Source: Gemmatimonadota bacterium
GTDB taxonomy: Bacteria > Gemmatimonadota > Gemmatimonadetes > Longimicrobiales > Gaopeijiaceae
DNA length: 47,203 nt
Direction: 5' to 3'
Assembly: GCA_029879725.1 (NCBI GenBank)
Contig: JAOUPR010000021.1
Span: 1 to 47,203 of the forward strand
Shown in pieces: positions 41,872-47,203 of the stretch (the stretch's first letter is position 1; the number at the start of each line of letters is the position of its first letter). The notes under the pieces were generated by a model. That model saw nothing but the letters and a program-made list of their open reading frames with translations. It searched no databases and had not been told where the DNA came from. A program made the translations under genes and the position numbers.

Positions 41872-42441
41872 TCAGACCTTCACCACCAGGCACGTGGCAT
41901 CGTCCATGGGCTTTCCGAACCTCCGTACGATGGTACGGGCCATGGTCGTGGGCGTGTGCACCAGGGTCGATCGGCAGTCGTCCTGGCTGATGCGGCTGCT
42001 CACTCCATCCGTGGTCATGATCACCACCATTCCGCTCGCCAGATCCACACTGTACTCGTTCACCCGCGTGAGACGCTGACCCACCGTTCCCGGTTGCGCG
42101 GGAAGCTTCCGCTGAATGGTGCCCATGATGTGGAACGCCGTGTTCCCCACCGCCGAGTAGGAGAGACGACCGGTTTCCTGTTGGAAGACGGCGAGTCCCG
42201 CGGCGAGTCCCCGTGTTCCGAGGAGGTGATCGTGGAGCATGGCCATGTCATGGGCCGGCTGACCGGACCACCTGTCGCTCAGGAAGCCGACGGCACGGTC
42301 CGCGACCTCGGCCGCTGCTTCTCCGTGCCCGAGCCCGTCGAGCACGGCGAAGAGATGAAGCCCGTCATTCGCTTCGATTACGACGGCGTCGCCGTTGGCG
42401 CGCTCACCCCGGCAGGGCCGGCTGAACCATCCCATGTCCAT
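41872..42441 (-). CDS. rsbX: RsbX-type PP2C/SpoIIE serine phosphatase
   Basis: RsbX dephosphorylates RsbR and RsbS and resets the stressosome. ATG 42441 ([13 protein letters not shown]) lies just after the rsbT stop and gives 189 residues. PP2C metal motifs are present: [26 protein letters not shown] and the C-terminal [10 protein letters not shown]. No sensor or membrane domain is attached, as expected for RsbX rather than RsbU. A longer frame starting at 42510 would overlap rsbT and is less likely. Confidence 0.87.
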   Translation of the reverse strand: MDMGWFSRPCRGERANGDAVVIEANDGLHLFAVLDGLGHGEAAAEVADRAVGFLSDRWSGQPAHDMAMLHDHLLGTRGLAAGLAVFQQETGRLSYSAVGNTAFHIMGTIQRKLPAQPGTVGQRLTRVNEYSVDLASGMVVIMTTDGVSSRISQDDCRSTLVHTPTTMARTIVRRFGKPMDDATCLVVKV

Positions 42442-42445
42442 GACG

Positions 42446-42826
42446 TCAGCACCACTTCCTCGCGACGATGGTGGTTCCATCGCCTCGTCGCGTGTCGATT
42501 TCCACTTCATCCATCATCCTCCGCACACCCGGAAGCCCCAGCCCGAGGGTTCCCGACGAGCTGAAGCCATCCTTCATGGCTGCTTCCACGTCTTCGATGC
42601 CGGGTCCCCTGTCGGTAGCCGTCACCTCCAGTCCGATGGCCTTCCCGCGCCGGATCTCCTTCACGATCACGGAACCTTCACCGGCGTACTTCAGGATGTT
42701 GCGAGCCAACTCGGCCACCGCGGTGGCGATCTGGCGGGAAGACGGATCGTCGAAACCCATCTCCAGAGCGGCCATTCGTGCGTTGACCATGGTGAGCGTC
42801 ACGTCGGTGTTTTCGCGGATGGTCAT
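42446..42826 (-). CDS. rsbT: Stressosome switch kinase RsbT
   Basis: RsbT is a serine/threonine kinase of the GHKL fold that phosphorylates STAS proteins RsbR and RsbS and is released to a downstream partner. ATG 42826 gives 126 residues. The N-box is ATAVAELARNILKYAGEG (Asn43), followed by TDRGPGIED and the G2-like SSGTLGLGLPGVRRMMDE, then the final DGTTIVARKW. It lies 17 bases after rsbS and 4 bases before rsbX. The intact ATP-binding motifs contrast with the degenerate copy in the kinase downstream. Confidence 0.93.
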   Translation of the reverse strand: MTIRENTDVTLTMVNARMAALEMGFDDPSSRQIATAVAELARNILKYAGEGSVIVKEIRRGKAIGLEVTATDRGPGIEDVEAAMKDGFSSSGTLGLGLPGVRRMMDEVEIDTRRGDGTTIVARKWC

Positions 42827-42843
42827 CCTACACAGGGTCCGGC

Positions 42844-43236
42844 TCAATCCGGTTCTCCGTTCACTGAATCCCGTGCCGCGGCGCCCACGCGCACGAAGGC
42901 GTCGTCGAGGTCCCGGGCACCGACGAGATCGCTGATGTCGACGCCCAGATCCACCAGCGTGCCCACCACGCCGGGTTGGAGGCTCGACACGACACATTTT
43001 GCGCCCATCATTCCCACCACGCTGATCGTGCCCCGCACTTCGGCGAACTCGGTGGCATCGAGGACTTCGATCGCCGAGAAGTCGAGTACCACTCCCCGCG
43101 CGCCCGACGATGCGACGAGTTCGAGCAGGTCGCGCCGCATCCGGGAGAGGCCATCACCGAGGAGATCCGGAGACATGGACATGACCACACATCCGTGGGA
43201 CAGCTGGAGCGGCGTCTTCCGGTACGTCTCCGTCAC
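42844..43236 (-). CDS. rsbS: Stressosome scaffold RsbS (STAS domain)
   Basis: RsbS is the single-domain STAS core of the stressosome that holds RsbT. GTG 43236 lies 2 bases after the rsbR stop and has GGGAG about 10 bases upstream. The 130 residues form a full STAS domain: HGCVVMSM, ARGVVLDFSAIEVLD, GTISVVGMMGAKCVVSSLQPGVV. At the position of Bacillus Ser59 (Asp-Ser in the helix cap) this protein has Asp60-Ala61-Thr62, so the canonical phosphorylated serine is missing and a threonine is one residue later. That is unusual for an RsbS. Confidence 0.9.
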   Translation of the reverse strand: MTETYRKTPLQLSHGCVVMSMSPDLLGDGLSRMRRDLLELVASSGARGVVLDFSAIEVLDATEFAEVRGTISVVGMMGAKCVVSSLQPGVVGTLVDLGVDISDLVGARDLDDAFVRVGAAARDSVNGEPD

Positions 43237-43238
43237 GT

Positions 43239-44156
43239 TCAGTGGCTCCCGCTGAACTCGACGCCCACCCGGCTGAACGAGTCGGCCAGCGCGTCGCGGA
43301 GCGTGGCGGTCGTACGGATGGAACCCACGTCGATCCCCAACTCCACCACGGTCTGGGCGATGGCGGGAGAGATCCCGGAGATGATGCTTTCGCACCCCAT
43401 GAGTCGGGTGGCCTGGGTGATCTGGATGAGGTGGTTGGCCACCGCCGTGTCCACCACCGCCACGCCGCTGATGTCGAGGATGAACACCCGCGCCCGGGTG
43501 GAGGCGATCTGTCCGAGGGTGGCCGACATCACGTCATTCGCCCGTTTCGAGTCGATGATCCCCACGAGGGGGAGCATGAGGATTCCGCGCCAGATCTGCG
43601 TGACGGGCGTGGACATCTCCATGAGCATGCGATTCTGTTGCTGAATCGTGTGACTCACCATCTGGGTGTATGCATCGACCACGATGCCGGTGTCGAGATG
43701 CACCAGACGGTTGAGAGCCCTCTCCACCTCCGCGCGACCATGGGGAGCGTCGGGCGATCCGGCCGACAATGCCTGGGCCATGAGGGTCAGGAACCCGTTC
43801 ATCCCGGCGAAGTACGTCTGCAGCGGAAGCCCGATGCGGGCGTGTGTCTCCCCCACGCGCCGCCGGTCCTCGACGTAGGTGGCGTCCACCGTTCCGGTGA
43901 AGAAGCTGGACCAGTAGTCGAGCTGGAAATCCTTCACATGACGCAGGATCTCCCCGTCGGTGAAGAACTCCTCGTATTCCGGGAGCAACTGGAGCCAGTC
44001 GTACCACTGATCGACCAGCTTGGCGATGTCCGGGAGGAGGAACTCTCCGGCCGACCGCACGTGGGCGAGATCCTCGTCGGAGAGTCCATAGAGTACCTTG
44101 AGCGCGTCCGGGTCGCTCTGGTGGGTGCTCGTCGTGGTCTCGCTGTAGGTCGTCAT
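43239..44156 (-). CDS. rsbR: Globin-coupled stressosome sensor RsbR
   Basis: The 305-residue protein has an N-terminal protoglobin domain (about 15-170) and a C-terminal STAS domain (about 185-300). The proximal heme ligand is most likely His105 in RRVGETHARIGLPLQTYFAG, the F-helix pattern of globin-coupled sensors. The STAS domain keeps both regulatory threonines seen in Bacillus RsbR: Thr237 in GVAVVDTAVANH and Thr269 in SPAIAQTVVELG. It should sense oxygen, NO or redox state and control RsbT release. ATG 44156 is chosen by domain limits; there is no Shine-Dalgarno (CCTACCCTCCCC precedes it). First gene of the operon. Confidence 0.9.
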   Translation of the reverse strand: MTTYSETTTSTHQSDPDALKVLYGLSDEDLAHVRSAGEFLLPDIAKLVDQWYDWLQLLPEYEEFFTDGEILRHVKDFQLDYWSSFFTGTVDATYVEDRRRVGETHARIGLPLQTYFAGMNGFLTLMAQALSAGSPDAPHGRAEVERALNRLVHLDTGIVVDAYTQMVSHTIQQQNRMLMEMSTPVTQIWRGILMLPLVGIIDSKRANDVMSATLGQIASTRARVFILDISGVAVVDTAVANHLIQITQATRLMGCESIISGISPAIAQTVVELGIDVGSIRTTATLRDALADSFSRVGVEFSGSH

Positions 44157-44218
44157 GGGGAGGGTAGGGAAGGGGTGGAAGGGCCCGCCGAAACGAATTC
44201 TCCCGCCTTTGGAGCCGG

Positions 44219-44230
44219 CGGTCATGACCG
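44219..44230. promoter_or_regulatory. 12-bp palindrome in the divergent rsbR/pilin gap
   Basis: CGGTCATGACCG is a perfect palindrome. It lies in the 279-base gap between the divergent rsbR (minus) and pilin-cluster (plus) genes. It could be an operator; chance cannot be excluded. I found no convincing -35/-10 pair for either gene in the rest of the gap. Confidence 0.3.
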
Positions 44231-44435
44231 TCGGTGGCTCCGCGGCGTGTGTCGAAGTATCGGTCCGTGGCTTCGCGTCCTTGAGGCTGCGGAGGCTCTT
44301 CGGGCGGGCCCGGTGGGAAGGGTACAAGCTCAAGTCGGGCGTTCGCGATTCCGATCCTTCGATCGTGAAGGGAGATCCCACCGGTACGTGGATCGAGTCC
44401 AGGTCTCCCGCCCGTCACCCCGAACCGACAACCTC

Positions 44436-44933
44436 GTGAACTCCAACGCACAGACCGCCGACGGGAGAGGACACGACCCCGCTCCGGACTGGTCGAGCGA
44501 CGTCGCGGAGGTGATGCGGCGTGCCGCCGCCCAGGACGCGATCACGATGTCGGTGGAGCCGAGCCGACTTCCGCTGGTGGGGATGGTCTCGCTTGTGACG
44601 GCTCTCGTCCTGGTTGCCGGGTGGAACGTGATGGTGCTCACGCGTCCAGTTCCCCCGCTGGCCCGGGAGGAGCAGCAGGCGGCGCTGGAATCCGTGCTGA
44701 TCGTCCTCGTGGAGGGAATCGAGGCGTACCGTGTCCGCCATGGCGAGTACCCCCTGGACCTGACCGCCATCGCGCCTCCGTTGCAGGGCATCGCGTACGA
44801 GCCCGTGGCGAGCCGGGGGTACCTTCTTCACGCGAAGGCGCACGACGTACAGGTCACCTACGTGTCCGAAGACGGTACCTTCCGGCCCGTCCCGGAAACC
44901 ACGGGCCCGCCGGGGCAGGGAGGTGACTCGTGA
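44436..44933 (+). CDS. Single-pass membrane protein of a type II secretion/pilus cluster
   Basis: The frame opens at GTG 44436 (165 residues); ATG 44514 and 44548 are alternatives. A membrane helix occupies about residues 48-70 (LVGMVSLVTALVLVAGWNVMVL). The periplasmic part contains LVEGIEAYRVRHGEYPLDLTAI, the same helix-then-(H/N)GxYP pattern seen in mature GspG pseudopilins, but without a prepilin cleavage motif. It overlaps the next pilin gene by 4 bases (GTGA). It may be a pseudopilin-like accessory that is not processed; the family is unknown to me. Confidence 0.7.
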   Translation: MNSNAQTADGRGHDPAPDWSSDVAEVMRRAAAQDAITMSVEPSRLPLVGMVSLVTALVLVAGWNVMVLTRPVPPLAREEQQAALESVLIVLVEGIEAYRVRHGEYPLDLTAIAPPLQGIAYEPVASRGYLLHAKAHDVQVTYVSEDGTFRPVPETTGPPGQGGDS

Positions 44934-45490
44934 CGGCCCCGGCACGGGCCCCCCGGGTGCGTGGCTTCACCCTCATCGAACTCCTGGTCGTGATGACCGT
45001 TCTGGGAATTCTGGCGGGCATCACGGTGCCTGTGCTGCGGGGAGCCATCGAAAGGGCGGACGCAGTGAAGGTCGTGAGCGACGTGCACACGATCCGGATG
45101 GCCGTGCTCCAGTACGTCAGCCAGGAGTCCGCCCTCCCCGGCACCGCGGGCTGGGGTGAGGTTCCACCGGAAATCGCCGACATACTTCCCGATGGTTTCG
45201 CTTTCGGGTACAAGCGCCTGGAGTACGCATGGACCCGGATCCCGAGCGCCGGAGGCACCGGATCGACGCCTTCCCAGCGGGTCTCACCTGGAAGGGGACG
45301 AGGTCAGGGCCTCACGCGCCGGCAGCAAGGGGGAGGGGGCGCGAGTGAGACCCAGGAGGTCACCGGGATCCAGGGAGTCATCTGGGTCCGGTACGACTCG
45401 CAGGATCCCGTGGCGAACGCATTGAAGCGCCACGCGGGGCACAACGCCGCGTGGACACCCGATCAAATGATGTTCGTGGTGGCGCAATGA
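44930..45490 (+). CDS. GspG/pilin-like prepilin
   Basis: GTG 44930 overlaps the preceding stop. The N-terminus carries a type III signal: a short basic leader ending in RG, then FTLIELLVVMTVLGILAGI with Glu at +5. This is the hallmark of type IV pilins and pseudopilins cut by prepilin peptidase. The 186-residue mature domain includes a Gly/Arg-rich loop (about 120-145). It overlaps the ATPase gene by 4 bases (ATGA), so it is a subunit of the same secretion or pilus machine. Confidence 0.88.
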   Translation: MTAPARAPRVRGFTLIELLVVMTVLGILAGITVPVLRGAIERADAVKVVSDVHTIRMAVLQYVSQESALPGTAGWGEVPPEIADILPDGFAFGYKRLEYAWTRIPSAGGTGSTPSQRVSPGRGRGQGLTRRQQGGGGASETQEVTGIQGVIWVRYDSQDPVANALKRHAGHNAAWTPDQMMFVVAQ

Positions 45491-47203
45491 GCGTCCATTG
45501 GTTGGTCTCCCTGACCCGAAGGTCCGTCTTTCCCGGCGTGGACGATGTCGCCATCCCACCCGGCGCATCCCACACCGAGGCGTGGAGGATCCTGGCCGAG
45601 GCGACGGGACGACCGCAGGAGGAGCTCGCTGCGACCATAGCCCGGGTCTTCCGGACCGAGGTCGCCGACTTCGCTTCCGCCGAGCCCACGGCGACCAAGT
45701 TGCTCCCCGGGAGCATCGCCGTGGAGACCGGGGTGTTCCCCCTGACCTACCGGGACCGATACCTGACCGTAGCCACCTCCAATCCCACGGACGTCGCCGC
45801 CGAGCAGGAGATCGCGTTCGCCTCGGGTCGGAAGCCGCGCTTCCATATCGCTCCGCCCGGAACACTTCATCAACACATCCACGCGGCGTACCGGTTGGAC
45901 AAGGCGGCCGAGGCACTTCTCACCACGGTCGATGCCCACATGGCCACCATGGTCGAGATCGTCGAGGAGGAAGGACCCGAGTCGCTTCCGGCCGAGGAGT
46001 CGGCCACGGGACCCGTGGTTCGTCTCACCAACGTCATTCTGCACGAGGCCATCCACCGGAACGCCAGCGACATCCACATCCAGCCCAAGGGCGCCGGCGG
46101 CATCGTCCGCTATCGCGTGGACGGCGTGCTCCAGGAGGGGATGGAGCTTCCCCTACCCGTCCTCACGCGGGTGGTGTCGCGCATCAAGGTGATGAGTCAG
46201 CTCGACATCACGGACCGCCTCAGGCCGCAGGATGGGAGGGCGCGCATCTCCGTGGACGGGAGGAAGTACGATCTACGCGTTTCCACGGTGCCCACGAGGG
46301 TCGCGGAGAAGGCGGTAATCCGCGTACTCGACTCCCAGGGAGCGGGCACACTCGACGACTCCGGCATTCCGGCGGAAGAGCTCGTCCGCATCCGGCGCGC
46401 CCTGGCGAACCGGGACGGAATCTTCGTGGTCACCGGACCCACGGGTTCGGGTAAGACCACGACCCTGTACGGAGCGCTGAGGGAATTGTCCACCGACGAC
46501 GTCAACATCATGACGGTGGAGGACCCCGTGGAGTACGAGCTCCCCGGACTTACCCAGATCCAGGTGGAGTCCAAACAGGGGATGACCTTCGGCTCCGCGC
46601 TCCGGGCGATCCTGCGCCAGGACCCGGACATCATCTTCGTGGGTGAGATCCGCGACGCCGAGACGGCCCACATCGCGGCTCAGGCCAGTCTGACCGGCCA
46701 CCTGGTTCTGGCCACGCTCCACACCAACGATGCGGTGGGCGCGATCCGGCGCTTCATCGACCTCGGCCTGGACCCCACCACCGTCAGTGAGACGCTCCGT
46801 GGCACAATCGCCCAACGCCTCGTTCGACGGCTGTGCGACCAGTGCGTCCAGCCGGTGGGAAACGATCCCACGCCTGAGGAAATCGAGCTGAGCAAACGCT
46901 TCCACGTCCGCCCCGGCAACCGTGCCGTGGGGTGCGAGGCGTGCCGGGGACAGGGATACCGCGGTCGACTGCCGGTGGTGGAATTCCTTGCCCCCAGTAC
47001 CGCCTTCCAACGACTCGTCCAACAGGACGCATCACCCCTGGACATCCTGGAGCAGGCCACCCGGGACGGGATGCGAACCCTCGTGGAGTCGGCGCTGGAC
47101 CGGGTTCGCTCCGGGGAGACGTCCCTCGACGAAGTGGCTCGGGTGATCGGGGAGGTCGCGGAGGGAGCGGAGGGCTGGATGGGGAGCGCTCCACAACGGC
47201 ATG
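45487..47203 (+). CDS. GspE/PilB-type secretion ATPase, 3' end outside the window
   Basis: ATG 45487 overlaps the prepilin stop, and 572 codons are visible with no stop. Residues about 30-135 form a MshEN-like N-terminal domain. The ATPase core shows ASDIHIQP, Walker A GPTGSGKTTT (317-326), the Asp box VEDPVEY, Walker B DIIFVGEIRD and the His box LATLHTNDAVGAIRR. A Cys4 zinc site (Cys450, 453, 483, 486) is typical of GspE. It powers assembly of the adjacent pilin. Whether it belongs to type II secretion or type IV pili cannot be settled without the following genes. Confidence 0.92.
   Translation, partial: MSVHWLVSLTRRSVFPGVDDVAIPPGASHTEAWRILAEATGRPQEELAATIARVFRTEVADFASAEPTATKLLPGSIAVETGVFPLTYRDRYLTVATSNPTDVAAEQEIAFASGRKPRFHIAPPGTLHQHIHAAYRLDKAAEALLTTVDAHMATMVEIVEEEGPESLPAEESATGPVVRLTNVILHEAIHRNASDIHIQPKGAGGIVRYRVDGVLQEGMELPLPVLTRVVSRIKVMSQLDITDRLRPQDGRARISVDGRKYDLRVSTVPTRVAEKAVIRVLDSQGAGTLDDSGIPAEELVRIRRALANRDGIFVVTGPTGSGKTTTLYGALRELSTDDVNIMTVEDPVEYELPGLTQIQVESKQGMTFGSALRAILRQDPDIIFVGEIRDAETAHIAAQASLTGHLVLATLHTNDAVGAIRRFIDLGLDPTTVSETLRGTIAQRLVRRLCDQCVQPVGNDPTPEEIELSKRFHVRPGNRAVGCEACRGQGYRGRLPVVEFLAPSTAFQRLVQQDASPLDILEQATRDGMRTLVESALDRVRSGETSLDEVARVIGEVAEGAEGWMGSAPQRH

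Noticed and set aside
1-47203. CRISPR arrays, insertion sequences, prophage or toxin-antitoxin genes
   Set aside because: No direct-repeat arrays, transposase motifs, integrase, capsid-type or small toxin-antitoxin pairs were found on reading through both strands.

Overview
The window is a contiguous stretch of GC-rich bacterial chromosome, almost fully coding, with translationally coupled operons and no transposase, integrase, CRISPR array or phage gene that I can see. The organism is a diderm with lipopolysaccharide: it has BamA, a Skp-like chaperone, a Lol transporter and lpxD, lpxC-fabZ, lpxA, lpxB and lpxK. It also carries genes best known from Bacillota: mcsA-mcsB-clpC (protein-arginine phosphorylation) and bshC (bacillithiol). 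The LpxC-FabZ fusion points to the FCB side of the tree. Together with GC content and gene order this suggests Gemmatimonadota; that assignment is inference from memory, without a database search.

Region 1 (1-26.7 kb) is a long, nearly gapless plus-strand run of housekeeping genes. After a truncated acidic protein come prfB (with its programmed +1 frameshift), lysS, a LolC/E-type permease and LolD, then mcsA-mcsB-clpC, bamA and an ompH/skp gene ending at a strong terminator. The lipid A block follows (lpxD, lpxC-fabZ, lpxA, a 43-codon membrane microprotein, lpxB, a DUF374 acyltransferase, lpxK), then nadB, rlmH, bshC, a small membrane coiled-coil protein, murJ and uvrC. Most junctions are 4-base overlaps or gaps under 20 bases.

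Region 2 (26.7-39.8 kb) has several shorter units. A TPR lipoprotein follows a sigma-54-like site and a sigma-70-like promoter. Next are tRNA-Gly(CCC), a membrane protein coupled to a DNase I-like nuclease, and a convergent M23 peptidase. Divergent from the peptidase is the unit DUF512-der-plsY-gpsA-merR-surE-pcm-yqaA. A lineage-specific hypothetical protein, tRNA-Arg(CCT) and a small predicted outer-membrane barrel close the region.

Region 3 (39.8-47.2 kb) looks the most adaptive and by eye is less GC-extreme. On the minus strand is a complete stressosome operon: a globin-coupled RsbR, RsbS, RsbT, an RsbX-type phosphatase and a hybrid histidine kinase. The kinase's N-terminus resembles a degenerate RsbT/HATPase fold. 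Divergent from it is a type II secretion/pilus cluster: a pilin-like membrane protein, a GspG-like prepilin and a GspE/PilB ATPase that runs off the window. The most interesting signals are the heme-type stressosome with a non-canonical RsbS phosphosite and its apparent link to a phosphorelay. After those come the lpx microprotein, the sigma-54 site, the DNase I-like pair and a leaderless-looking promoter before the small gene upstream of murJ.
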